NCBI GenBank assembly: GCA_002091395.1
Contig: AP017913.1
Coordinates: 302,001 to 366,000, forward strand
Direction: 5' to 3'
Source: Candidatus Azobacteroides pseudotrichonymphae
Lineage (GTDB): Bacteria > Bacteroidota > Bacteroidia > Bacteroidales > Azobacteroidaceae
DNA: 64,000 bases
Positions 8,321-17,238 of this stretch are shown piece after piece. Every line of letters starts with the position of its first letter. The first letter of the stretch is position 1. The notes under the pieces are model-generated. The model saw only the letters and a program-made list of their open reading frames with translations, was not told the DNA's origin and did not search any database. The position numbers were made by a program, and so were the translations under genes.

Positions 8321-10276
8321 TTAAGGTGACTCGTGAAGTTCATTTTTTATTAATAAATTTATTTCTTCTGTCCATAGTGTTGCTATTGCATCGCTTGGCA
8401 TTCGCCAACTGCTTCGTGGTGATAATCCTATTGACCCTATTTTAGGGCCATCTGGTATGCAATTTCTTTTGAATTGACTTTCAAAAAATCTCTTATAAAA
8501 TATTTTCATCCATTTTAGAATTGTATTGTTTGTATATATACTAAAAAAAGCATGTTTTGCTAGAAAATATATTTTTTTTGGACTGAATCCATAACGTAGA
8601 GTATGGTACATAAAAAAATCGTGTAATTCGTATGGACCAATTATATCTTCAGTAAGATGAGTTATTCTTTTTTTATTGTTTGTTGGCAACAATTCTGGAC
8701 TAATAGGAGTGTTAATAATATTTGATAATATAATTTTATCAAATTCGCTTGATTGTGTATTTGCCACCCATTTAATTAAATGCCTGATTAAAGTCTTAGG
8801 TAGCCCTGTATTTATTCCGTACATTGACATATGATCTCCGTTGTAAGTAGTCCATCCCAATGCTAATTCTGACATGTTACTCGTTCCTATTACAATGCCT
8901 TCTAATTGATTTGCTAAATCCATTAAAATTTGGGTGCGTTCTCGTGCTTGTGCGTTCTCATAAGTTACATCATATACATTGGTATCATGACCAATGTCTT
9001 TAAAATGTTGTGTACAAGCTGTGGTAATATCAATTTTTTTGGAATTTATATCAAGAGATTTCATTAAAGACCAGGCATTTTGGTATGTTTTCTGTGAAGT
9101 TCCTATTCCTGGCATAGTTATTCCATAAATCATTTTTCTAGATAAATTTAGTTTATCTATTGTTTTAATACAAACTAATAAAGCCAAAGTAGAGTCAAGT
9201 CCGCCAGATATTCCAATAATTAAAGATTTAGCATTTGTATGTATTATTCTTTTTGCTAACCCAAATATTTGGATTGAAAAAATTTCTTTGCAGTTTTCAT
9301 TATATTTTTTTGATGATGGGATAAATGGAGCAGAATTTATAATTCGTTCTAGTTTAGATAAATTTGGACTTAAATTTTGTTTAATAATTATATGTTTATA
9401 CTTATTAGATGTGGATTTCCCAATAAAACTTGTATTTTTTCTTCTTTCTGAATTCAATAAATCTATATCAATTTCGCAAATTAACAATTGTTCATGTAGA
9501 TGAAATCTTTTTGCTTCCATTAATAGTTTGCCATTTTCATAAATATAAGCATTGCCAGAATATACTAAATTGCTAGTAGATTCACCATAATTTGATGATG
9601 AGTATGCATAAGCTACATGACAACGTGCTGATTGTTGAGCAATTAAAGATTTTATATAGCGCTGTTTTCCTACTAGTTCATTGCTAGCTGAGAGGTTGAA
9701 AATTAATTGAGCACCAGCTATGGCATGACTGGAAGAAGGTGGAATGACTGCCCAAAGGTCTTCGCAAATTTCAGTGGAAAATTTTATTGATCCTGAACCA
9801 AAGCTAAATAATAAATTTTGACCAAAAGGAATAGTATTGTTAGCATAAGTAATAACTGTATGTTCATCATCAATATATGGTTCAAACCATCGTTTTTCAT
9901 AGAATTCGCAATAATTAGGAAGATACATTTTGGGGACGATTCCTTTTATTTCACCATTTTGACAAATAACAGCACAATTATACAATTTAGAATTGTATTC
10001 TACAGGAGTGCCAACAATGAAGCAAATTGGCATTTTTTTTGTTTTATCTAATAATTTTAATAAAGCTTCTTTTGTTCCTTCAATTAGTGCTTTTTGTAAA
10101 AATAAATCTTCACAAGTATATGATGAAATAGATAGTTCAGGGAAACAGACAATTTTAACTTTTCTGTTATTGGCTTCAATTACAAGTTTTGCTATTTGTT
10201 GAATATTGAAATTACAATCAGCAACTTTTAATTGTGGGATTGACACTGCTATTTTTAAAAATCCAAAATTTTCCAT
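8321..10276 (-). CDS. nadE: Glutamine-dependent NAD(+) synthetase
   Basis: Makes NAD from deamido-NAD and ATP, using ammonia drawn from glutamine. The N-terminal nitrilase-type glutaminase domain (to about residue 280) has the catalytic triad E47 (FPELSIS), K116 (VPKMYLPNYCEF) and C171 (STEICED). The C-terminal synthetase domain carries the PP-loop GISGGLDS at 355-362 and the GTSNMSELALGW block. The length of 651 residues matches the two-domain Bacteroidetes form. It is the last gene of a minus-strand run and follows the acyltransferase gene by 3 bases, suggesting cotranscription, although the functions are unrelated. Confidence 0.96.
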   Translation of the reverse strand: MENFGFLKIAVSIPQLKVADCNFNIQQIAKLVIEANNRKVKIVCFPELSISSYTCEDLFLQKALIEGTKEALLKLLDKTKKMPICFIVGTPVEYNSKLYNCAVICQNGEIKGIVPKMYLPNYCEFYEKRWFEPYIDDEHTVITYANNTIPFGQNLLFSFGSGSIKFSTEICEDLWAVIPPSSSHAIAGAQLIFNLSASNELVGKQRYIKSLIAQQSARCHVAYAYSSSNYGESTSNLVYSGNAYIYENGKLLMEAKRFHLHEQLLICEIDIDLLNSERRKNTSFIGKSTSNKYKHIIIKQNLSPNLSKLERIINSAPFIPSSKKYNENCKEIFSIQIFGLAKRIIHTNAKSLIIGISGGLDSTLALLVCIKTIDKLNLSRKMIYGITMPGIGTSQKTYQNAWSLMKSLDINSKKIDITTACTQHFKDIGHDTNVYDVTYENAQARERTQILMDLANQLEGIVIGTSNMSELALGWTTYNGDHMSMYGINTGLPKTLIRHLIKWVANTQSSEFDKIILSNIINTPISPELLPTNNKKRITHLTEDIIGPYELHDFFMYHTLRYGFSPKKIYFLAKHAFFSIYTNNTILKWMKIFYKRFFESQFKRNCIPDGPKIGSIGLSPRSSWRMPSDAIATLWTEEINLLIKNELHESP

Positions 10277-10279
10277 TTT

Positions 10280-11440
10280 TTATTTTTTTACTGATATTTG
10301 ATTTTTAAGTGGATAAGCGTACATTTCTAATATTTTTTCTTTTAAAAAAAAAATATCTTTATTCTTCAACTTTATTTTATTTAATTGCTGATTCAAGTAT
10401 TTTTTAAAAATTTTTAAATCGTTATTTGTGTACTTTTTAATAAAACAATTTTTTTTACCAAAAAGTTTTTCGTAAGCAATATAATTAATTGGGAAAAATT
10501 TGTAATTCAAAAATATTTCTTTATCAATCATGCGAGCTAATGTTGGCACTAGTTTGTCTTCAGTTTGTTTAATATTTGCGTTTTTCAATTCTAGTAATAA
10601 AGAATTAATTGATTTTCCTAATTGAATGTGAACATTTCCTTTATATCCTAATAATCCAGTTTTCATACTTATAAAATCGTCTTTTTGTATTTTTTTAAAT
10701 TTAGGATTATCTCGTTTTTGTTGTGCCTCTTTAGCTTTCAAAAAATCACATGGGTCGTATTCATAAGATATAGAAACTGGAATCAAATTCAACTCTTTAA
10801 TATTCTCTTCTGGAGAGATTGTATTATCATTTCTGATAAGCATTTTCAAAATTGATTCTTGTGTTCTATCATCAGAGTTTTTAGCTCGACCTTCTCGTTG
10901 TGCGATCCAAAGAGATTCTTTTTTCTCATTAATAATAAAGTGAATATATTTGGAGAGATGTGTAGTTACGTTTAGTAGTTGGTGAAAATCTGGAGTGCGT
11001 TTGACAATAAAACTTTTATTTAATCGTACTATATCTTCAATCCATTGATATATTAATAAGTTATCTCCAATAGCTATTTCTACTGTTTCATAGTTCTTTT
11101 TAACAAGAAAAATACAAAGTATACTTGCATCTAGCAATATATCTCTATGGTTAGAGATAAATGTGTAAGATTTATTTTTTTCTAAAGTTTCTATACCGTA
11201 ACTACTTATATTTTTTGTTGTTCTATTAATTAGATCACTAATAGTTTTTATAATAACGTTATGTTGAAATTCTTTTATTGTTTTACAATTTTTCATTATA
11301 ATTTTTATTTCATCCCATTTTTTTTGAGGGAAAAAATTTTTTACTATTTGTTTAAAGTGTAAATTTTCCATTAGACGATTAATTGTTGGTACAACATCTT
11401 CATCACAATAAGCTCGTATATCATCAAATTCATTCACCAT
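10280..11440 (-). CDS. Glycerolipid acyltransferase (PlsC/PlsB-like domain)
   Basis: Predicted membrane-associated acyltransferase of phospholipid synthesis. The sequence FISNHRDILLD at 94-104 is the catalytic histidine-aspartate motif, here with five residues between His98 and Asp104, and IAQREGRAKN further on is the glycerol-phosphate-binding block. The large helical N-terminal part (about 90 residues) before the motif is typical of a Bacteroidetes family usually annotated as 1-acyl-glycerol-3-phosphate acyltransferase. The exact acyl acceptor cannot be told. It follows ddl by 12 bases within the PASTA-rluD-ddl-acyltransferase series, which is conserved in Bacteroidales. Confidence 0.82.
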   Translation of the reverse strand: MVNEFDDIRAYCDEDVVPTINRLMENLHFKQIVKNFFPQKKWDEIKIIMKNCKTIKEFQHNVIIKTISDLINRTTKNISSYGIETLEKNKSYTFISNHRDILLDASILCIFLVKKNYETVEIAIGDNLLIYQWIEDIVRLNKSFIVKRTPDFHQLLNVTTHLSKYIHFIINEKKESLWIAQREGRAKNSDDRTQESILKMLIRNDNTISPEENIKELNLIPVSISYEYDPCDFLKAKEAQQKRDNPKFKKIQKDDFISMKTGLLGYKGNVHIQLGKSINSLLLELKNANIKQTEDKLVPTLARMIDKEIFLNYKFFPINYIAYEKLFGKKNCFIKKYTNNDLKIFKKYLNQQLNKIKLKNKDIFFLKEKILEMYAYPLKNQISVKK

Positions 11441-11452
11441 GTAGGTAATATT

Positions 11453-12424
11453 TTATGTAAATTCTATAATATCTGTTAATATTTCTTTAAGTGTTAGTCC
11501 AGCAGCATCTATTTGTTGAGGTATAAAACTTCTTTCAGTCATCCCAGGAATAGTATTTATTTCTAACATTTTTATTTCTTTTTCTGGAGTAATAATGTAA
11601 TCTACACGAATAATTCCTTTTGCTTCTATATAATCATAAATACGTGTTGTTAATGTTTGTATTTTATTAGTAATTTTTTTAGAAAGACGTGCCGGGGTAA
11701 TTTCTTCTGATTTATCGTAATTATATTTAGCATCAAAATCAAAAAAATCATTTTTACTTATTATTTCTGTAATTGGGAAAATTATTTGTTTGTTTTTTGT
11801 TTTATAACATCCACACGTAACTTCTATCCCATATATTGAACTTTCAATGAGTACTTCTGTACAATTATCAAAAGCAGTAGAAATTGCTAACGGCAATTGA
11901 TTTATATTTATCACTTTTGTTACGCCTATACTTGATCCACCTCTATTTGGTTTTACAAATAAAGGAAGCCCTAATTTAGCAATTATTGTTTTGAACAGTA
12001 GTTGATCTCCTTTTTTTATAAAAATAGACTTTGCTGTTTTTATTCCGATTTTTTTTAAAAAATTATTACAATAATACTTATTAAATGTAAGTGAAGATGC
12101 AAAAAGTCCACAGCATGAATATGGAATGTTTAACATATCTAAATAACCTTGTAATAAACCATCTTCCCCTGGTGTTCCATGAATAGTGATGTACGCAAAA
12201 TCGAATTTAATTTTTTCATAATTATAAACAAAACTAAAATCATTTTTATCAATAAAGAGTTCAGTTTTATCTTTATACTGTACAATCCATTTACTTTTTG
12301 TTAGCAAAACAATATATGGATTGTATTTTATTTTATCTATAGACGAATAAATTTTTTCCATACTCTTTAAAGAAATCATATACTCTGCAGAATAGCCACC
12401 GCAAATTATTGCAATATTTTTCAT
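11453..12424 (-). CDS. ddl: D-alanine--D-alanine ligase
   Basis: ATP-grasp ligase that joins two D-alanines for the peptidoglycan pentapeptide. The N-terminal IICGGYSAEYMISLKS, the central HGTPGEDGLLQGYLD and NIPYSCCG stretch, the ATP-grasp KPNRGGSSIGV, and the C-terminal MLEINTIPGMTERSFIPQ are the expected blocks. At 323 residues it has normal size. The start is the ATG giving MKNIAIICGG. It lies 10 bases after rluD. The racemase that supplies D-alanine is encoded at 4.9-6.1 kb. Confidence 0.96.
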   Translation of the reverse strand: MKNIAIICGGYSAEYMISLKSMEKIYSSIDKIKYNPYIVLLTKSKWIVQYKDKTELFIDKNDFSFVYNYEKIKFDFAYITIHGTPGEDGLLQGYLDMLNIPYSCCGLFASSLTFNKYYCNNFLKKIGIKTAKSIFIKKGDQLLFKTIIAKLGLPLFVKPNRGGSSIGVTKVININQLPLAISTAFDNCTEVLIESSIYGIEVTCGCYKTKNKQIIFPITEIISKNDFFDFDAKYNYDKSEEITPARLSKKITNKIQTLTTRIYDYIEAKGIIRVDYIITPEKEIKMLEINTIPGMTERSFIPQQIDAAGLTLKEILTDIIEFT

Positions 12425-12434
12425 TTTAAATTAT

Positions 12435-13457
12435 TTATATTTTTTTTGAAAAGTTTCTCCATTTTTTTATGAGTAGTTCTATATCCTTTGGCAAAGGGCT
12501 TTTTAGAGAAATTTTTTTATATGTTTTAGGGTGAGTAAATTTTAGTGTTACTGCATGCAAAGCATGACGTGGACATGCTATAAAACAATTTTGAATAAAC
12601 TGTTTATATTTTGTATTATTATTTCCTTTTAATATTTTATTGCCTCCATAACATTTATCATTAAATAATATATGACCTACATATTTCATATGTACACGAA
12701 TTTGATGCGTACGTCCAGTTTCCAGTTTACATTCGATCAAAGTTGTATACCCAAATCGTTCTAATACTCTGTAATGTGTAATTGCTTGTTTCCCATAGTT
12801 TTTATTTGGGAAAGTTGTCATTGATACTCTATTATGTATATTACGTCCGATATTACATTTAATAGTTCCTTTTTCTTTTTTAACATCACCCCAAACTAAT
12901 GCCAAATATATTCTTTGTGCAGTTTTTTTAAAAAATTGCATACTCAAATTTGTTTTAGCATTAAAATTTTTAGCAATTATTAATAAACCAGAGGTATTTT
13001 TATCCATTCTATGAACTAATCCTAATCTATTATCTATACTACCCAAAACAGATAGTGTTTTATCATTAGTTGACATGTAATGCCAAGCAATAGCATTGAT
13101 TAGTGTTCCAGTATAATTTCCATTTCCTGGATGCACAACTAGCCCTGCTGGCTTATCAATTGCCATTATATAACTATCTTCATAAATAATATTTAATGGA
13201 ATATTTTCTGGAATAATTTTTAAATCTTTACTTTCATCGGTATTAATTATAAAAATAGAGATTTCATCTCTGTATTTTATTTTGTAACTCGATTTTACCG
13301 GACAATTATTTGCAAGAATATAGCCTAAATTACTCATTTGTTGAATATAATTACGAGAAACATTTATAATTTTGTTAGTTAAAAATTTATCTACTCGTAA
13401 TAATTCATCTTCTTTATTTACTACAACTTTAATGTGTTTATATGATTCGTTTTTCAT
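12435..13457 (-). CDS. rluD: Ribosomal large subunit pseudouridine synthase (RluD family)
   Basis: Converts uridines to pseudouridine in 23S rRNA. An S4 RNA-binding domain (about residues 18-75, LLRVDKFLTNKI) precedes the catalytic domain. The catalytic aspartate is D152 in GLVHRMDKNTSGLLI, and GRTHQIRVHMKYVGHIL is the second conserved block. The length of 340 residues is normal for the RluA/RluD family, and the S4 domain with the gene position favours RluD. It lies in the PASTA-rluD-ddl series, 59 bases after the PASTA gene. Confidence 0.93.
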   Translation of the reverse strand: MKNESYKHIKVVVNKEDELLRVDKFLTNKIINVSRNYIQQMSNLGYILANNCPVKSSYKIKYRDEISIFIINTDESKDLKIIPENIPLNIIYEDSYIMAIDKPAGLVVHPGNGNYTGTLINAIAWHYMSTNDKTLSVLGSIDNRLGLVHRMDKNTSGLLIIAKNFNAKTNLSMQFFKKTAQRIYLALVWGDVKKEKGTIKCNIGRNIHNRVSMTTFPNKNYGKQAITHYRVLERFGYTTLIECKLETGRTHQIRVHMKYVGHILFNDKCYGGNKILKGNNNTKYKQFIQNCFIACPRHALHAVTLKFTHPKTYKKISLKSPLPKDIELLIKKWRNFSKKI

Positions 13458-13516
13458 AAGATTTTTCAGATAATTGATTAATAGGAGAATGTTTATATCA
13501 TTTAAAATATTTTAAT

Positions 13517-14122
13517 CTAAAATAAAAATTCTTCCGATCTACTATCTATATCTGATATACTGTCACTGTCCATTGAAAATGGTTTTTCATTGTCACCTGA
13601 ACTTACCAAAATAATTAATGTAGTACTAGCTGTTATACGGTCTCCTGCATTTAATTTGTTTCCATTTTTAGTTTCTAATCCTACAACTAAATTTTTATGC
13701 GGTCCACATTCTGTTCGTATTTGTACATTCTTAAATCCAATAGATTGTAGTAATAATTGTGCTTCCTGATGAGGTATGTATTTTATTTCTGGAATAGATA
13801 ATAGCGGTTGGTTAATAGAGTTTATTGTAAGGTAAATTGTTCTATTGGGCTTTACTTTAGTTCCTGCAGGTGGTATAGTTTCCAAAATACTTCCAGGAGT
13901 ATTTTCAGGGATAAAAACAGAATCTATTATACTGTAGTGTAATTTTTTTTTTTTTAGAATATTTTCTACTGTTTTTACTTGAAATCCTATTATATTGGGA
14001 ATTTTTACATATTGTCCATGTTGTGTATAAATTTCTAAATATTTCGCGACTGAAATAATAATAGAAAAAGAAAATAACAGTATCAGTCCACATTTAACGT
14101 AATATTTCGAAAATATACTCAT
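13517..14122 (-). CDS. PASTA domain membrane protein
   Basis: A 201-residue protein with one N-terminal membrane helix (about residues 8-28) followed by two PASTA repeats: the first begins at KIPNIIGFQ and ends near TIYLTIN, the second runs from LSIPEIKYIP to TLIILVSSG. PASTA domains bind peptidoglycan fragments or beta-lactams in other proteins. There is no kinase or transpeptidase domain, as in the Bacteroidetes family encoded just before rluD. The tail is short and rich in Ser and Asp. The reading frame crosses a run of thirteen A (plus-strand T at 13943-13955, encoding LKKKK) without breaking, which makes it a likely site of slippage. Confidence 0.85.
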   Translation of the reverse strand: MSIFSKYYVKCGLILLFSFSIIISVAKYLEIYTQHGQYVKIPNIIGFQVKTVENILKKKKLHYSIIDSVFIPENTPGSILETIPPAGTKVKPNRTIYLTINSINQPLLSIPEIKYIPHQEAQLLLQSIGFKNVQIRTECGPHKNLVVGLETKNGNKLNAGDRITASTTLIILVSSGDNEKPFSMDSDSISDIDSRSEEFLF

Positions 14123-14207
14123 ACTATAATTAAATATTAAACAGTAAAATCTGAAAAACGAATCTAAGATTAGTTTTTTAAATTCTTTTGTTTCCAGATT
14201 TTTTATT

Positions 14208-14366
14208 TTATTTTATTTTGTTATACTCATCAGATATAGTTAATCTTTTTCTATTTTTCGCTCTACGCGAAGATAATATTCTGCGCCCATTAGTAGTTTT
14301 CATTCGACTACGAAATCCATGTTTATTTTTTCTTTTTTTATTAGATGGCTGGTATGTTCGCTTCAT
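14208..14366 (-). CDS. rpmH: 50S ribosomal protein L34
   Basis: A 52-residue, very basic protein reading [18 protein letters not shown] at the start, then [20 protein letters not shown], then [14 protein letters not shown]. The first half is the near-invariant L34 signature (KRTYQPS, HGFRSRM). It is located 110 bases downstream of the recG stop and 85 bases upstream of the PASTA gene on the same strand. In many bacteria rpmH lies beside dnaA and rnpA; neither is present here. The identification is secure despite the short length. Confidence 0.95.
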   Translation of the reverse strand: MKRTYQPSNKKRKNKHGFRSRMKTTNGRRILSSRRAKNRKRLTISDEYNKIK

Positions 14367-14476
14367 AAAAATTTTTTAGTATACTTAAACTTTTCGGAGA
14401 TGTTTTAAAAGTAAAATTATTTTTTGAAATGGCCAAAAAATATATTAATAGTCTGAATTTGTTAGAGCTAGCTTGT

Positions 14477-16567
14477 TTAGCTAATTCTGGCTAGTTCAGT
14501 TTGATATTTTAGATTTTGTTGATCTAATTGTTGTTTTAATAAAATGTTTTGTGGGTTTTCTAGAGTAGGATCGGAGTTTAATATTTTAATTGCTAAATTG
14601 CGAGCACGAATTAATATTTGTTCGTCTTGAGAAAGATTCGCTATTTTCATGTGTAATATATAGCCGCTTTGTTTAGTTCCATCTATGCTGCCTGAACCAC
14701 GAAGTTTTAAATCTTCTTCTGCAATAACAAATCCATTATTAATTTTAGTTATTACATTAAGTCGTTTATAAGCATTATTTGATAATTTTGAAGGTGTTAC
14801 TAAAAAACATAATGATTGTTCACTACTGCGTCCTACTCTTCCTCTTAATTGGTGTAATTGTGATAATCCAAATCGATCTGCATTTTCAATAATTATAATT
14901 GAAGCATTCGGTATATTTATTCCAACTTCTATAACAGAAGTTGCAACCATTATTTGCGTAGAACCTGAAATAAATTTTTTTATTTCTGTGTTTTTTTCTT
15001 CCTGTTTCATTTTCCCATGAATCATACAAATATTGTATTCAGGAAATATATTTTTTATAGTATTAAACCCTTCTTTTACATTGTTTAAATCAATTTTTTC
15101 ACTATTTTCAATAATAGGGTAAACAATATATATTTGCTTGCCTATTTGTAATTGTTTTCTAATAAAATTGTATAATTCATGTTTTTTTTTTTCATAAATA
15201 TGAAAAGTTTTTACTGGTTTCCTTCCATATGGAAGTTCATCTATTATAGATATGTTTAAATCTCCATAAATTGTCATTGCTAGTGTACGAGGAATTGGAG
15301 TTGCAGTCATAACTAGTATATGTGGAGAAATTTTGTTTTTATCCCATAATTTAGATCTCTGTATTACTCCAAAACGGTGTTGTTCGTCTATTACAACCAA
15401 TCCTAAATTGTCAAATTTAACTTTGTCTTCAATTAGTGTATGTGTTCCAATTAAAATTTGTATTTCTCCGTTTTTTAATTTTTGTAAAATTTCTTCTCGA
15501 TTTTTTCTCTTTGTAGATCCGGTAAGCAAAGCTACTTTTATGTTTAAGTTTTTTACCAAGTGACTAATAGATTCGTAATGTTGTAGTGCTAAAATTTCCG
15601 TTGGAACCATAATTGAACCTTGAAATCCATTATCTATTGCTAAAAGAATAGATAGTAATGCTACCAAAGTTTTTCCACTTCCAACGTCTCCCTGTAATAG
15701 ACGGTTCATTTGTTTCCCTTTGTTTGTGTCATGTCTAATTTCTCGAATTACTTTTTTTTGTGCATTAGTAAGCTCAAAAGGAAGATTTTTTTTGTAAAAA
15801 TTATTAAAATAGTTTCCTACTCTTTTAAAAAAAAAACCACTAAGATGTTTTTCTCTATTTTTTGTAACAGATAAAATGTTTAGTTGTAGATAAAAAAGTT
15901 CTTCAAATTTTAAACGATATTTTGCTTTTTCTAATAAGTCATTAGATTTTGGGAAATGAATATTTCGAATTGCTTCATCTAAGTTTATTAAATTATAGTC
16001 GTTTATAATTTCGTTATTTAGTGTTTCTTGTATTTTAGTACTGTCTAATATTTGTATAATAATTTGTTTTATAGCGTGAGAGTGCAAAGTGACTTTTTTC
16101 ATTTTTTCTGTTGTATTGTATTGTCCGTGTATTCCAAGCTTTTTTTCATGAAATTTATTTTTTAGTTCTAATTTTGGATGAATAATTGTAATTTGTTTTT
16201 TAAACAAATTTTGTTTGCCGAACAAAATATATTCTATTCCTATTTTATATAAATATGGAATATGTGAAAATTTTTTGAACCAAATCAATTTTATGTTTCC
16301 TGTATTGTCATTAAAAATAGCAGTTAATCGTTTAGAATTTCCTTTTCCTTCATATTTATAATGGAGTATTTTCCCTTTTAATTGAATATAAGTCGTTTTA
16401 TTTTTAATATCACTTATTTTGAAAATTTTACTTCTGTCTATATACTTGTATGGAAAGTAATAAATCATGTCTTTAAGAGAAATTACGTTAATTTCTCTTC
16501 TAAGAATTTCGGCTTTTTGTGATCCAATGCCATGTAAATGTGTTATTTTTATATGATTTATTTCCAT
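14477..16567 (-). CDS. recG: ATP-dependent DNA helicase RecG
   Basis: Branch-migrating helicase that regresses stalled forks and processes recombination intermediates. The N-terminal wedge and OB-fold region (to about 250) is followed by the helicase core: GDVGSGKT at 293-300, DEQH at 394-397, VMTATPIPRTLAMT, and motif VI LRGRVGRSSEQS. The length of 696 residues is normal. The frame crosses a run of eleven A (plus-strand T at 15182-15192, encoding EKKKH) and stays intact. The start overlaps the ispD 3' end by 10 bases, so the two genes are translationally coupled. ruvA, of the partner recombination pathway, is at 33.4-34.0 kb. Confidence 0.97.
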   Translation of the reverse strand: MEINHIKITHLHGIGSQKAEILRREINVISLKDMIYYFPYKYIDRSKIFKISDIKNKTTYIQLKGKILHYKYEGKGNSKRLTAIFNDNTGNIKLIWFKKFSHIPYLYKIGIEYILFGKQNLFKKQITIIHPKLELKNKFHEKKLGIHGQYNTTEKMKKVTLHSHAIKQIIIQILDSTKIQETLNNEIINDYNLINLDEAIRNIHFPKSNDLLEKAKYRLKFEELFYLQLNILSVTKNREKHLSGFFFKRVGNYFNNFYKKNLPFELTNAQKKVIREIRHDTNKGKQMNRLLQGDVGSGKTLVALLSILLAIDNGFQGSIMVPTEILALQHYESISHLVKNLNIKVALLTGSTKRKNREEILQKLKNGEIQILIGTHTLIEDKVKFDNLGLVVIDEQHRFGVIQRSKLWDKNKISPHILVMTATPIPRTLAMTIYGDLNISIIDELPYGRKPVKTFHIYEKKKHELYNFIRKQLQIGKQIYIVYPIIENSEKIDLNNVKEGFNTIKNIFPEYNICMIHGKMKQEEKNTEIKKFISGSTQIMVATSVIEVGINIPNASIIIIENADRFGLSQLHQLRGRVGRSSEQSLCFLVTPSKLSNNAYKRLNVITKINNGFVIAEEDLKLRGSGSIDGTKQSGYILHMKIANLSQDEQILIRARNLAIKILNSDPTLENPQNILLKQQLDQQNLKYQTELARIS

Positions 16568-17238
16568 AGAGAAGTAATTAGTGTTTCTGCAATTATTAAA
16601 TCAATTGATGTAGTTATTTTTATATTTCTTTTACTCCCTTTAATCATTATTGGAATGCATGTTTTTTTTGGTTTCACTACAGAAATGTCGTCAGTAAAAT
16701 GACAAGAAAACGCTGTTGTTTTATAAGCATTGATCACTATATCAGATAAAAAAACTTGTGGGGTTTGAACTAAAAAAAAATTGGATCGATTTGCTAATAT
16801 AGTACTTTTGTATTTTTTTTGTACTAAAGTGTCTGTTACAGGAATCGCCGGATAAACTGCCTGTGCTTTTTTTGCGATTTTAAAAGCGTTTGTAATCAGT
16901 TTTTTACTAGTTAACGGACGAACTCCATCATGTATTGCCACTAAACATTTTTTTTTTACTAAAAATAATCCGTTTTTTACAGAATAAAATCGGTTTATTC
17001 CTCCTTCAACTATGTGGTGATCTATTTTGAAATTATATTGTTTGCAAAGATAATGCCAATATGTTTTTCGCTCTTTTGATAACACTAATATAATGTATAT
17101 TTCAGGATCATAATGGTAAAACGCTTCGATTGTATGCATTAATACAGGTTTCCCATTTAGTAAAAGAAATTGTTTAGGAATTGTTGTTTTCATTCGTACA
17201 CCTTTTCCACCTGCTACTATAATAACATATTTTTTCAC
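16558..17238 (-). CDS. ispD: 2-C-methyl-D-erythritol 4-phosphate cytidylyltransferase
   Basis: Third enzyme of the MEP isoprenoid pathway, forming CDP-methylerythritol from CTP. The CTP-binding N-terminus IIVAGGKGVRM with IPKQF (K22), the block AIHDGVRPLT at 101-110, TDTLVQ and TPQVF are all typical. At 226 residues it matches the family. It begins a minus-strand run (ispD-recG) and is preceded by a 1.8-kb gene-free region. Its intact state argues that the MEP pathway is still in use, which bears on the frameshifted ispH. Confidence 0.95.
   Translation of the reverse strand: MKKYVIIVAGGKGVRMKTTIPKQFLLLNGKPVLMHTIEAFYHYDPEIYIILVLSKERKTYWHYLCKQYNFKIDHHIVEGGINRFYSVKNGLFLVKKKCLVAIHDGVRPLTSKKLITNAFKIAKKAQAVYPAIPVTDTLVQKKYKSTILANRSNFFLVQTPQVFLSDIVINAYKTTAFSCHFTDDISVVKPKKTCIPIMIKGSKRNIKITTSIDLIIAETLITSLWK

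Noticed and set aside
14188-14379. 63-codon plus-strand frame over rpmH
   Set aside because: It is the antisense shadow of the L34 gene, whose near-invariant sequence is read on the minus strand.
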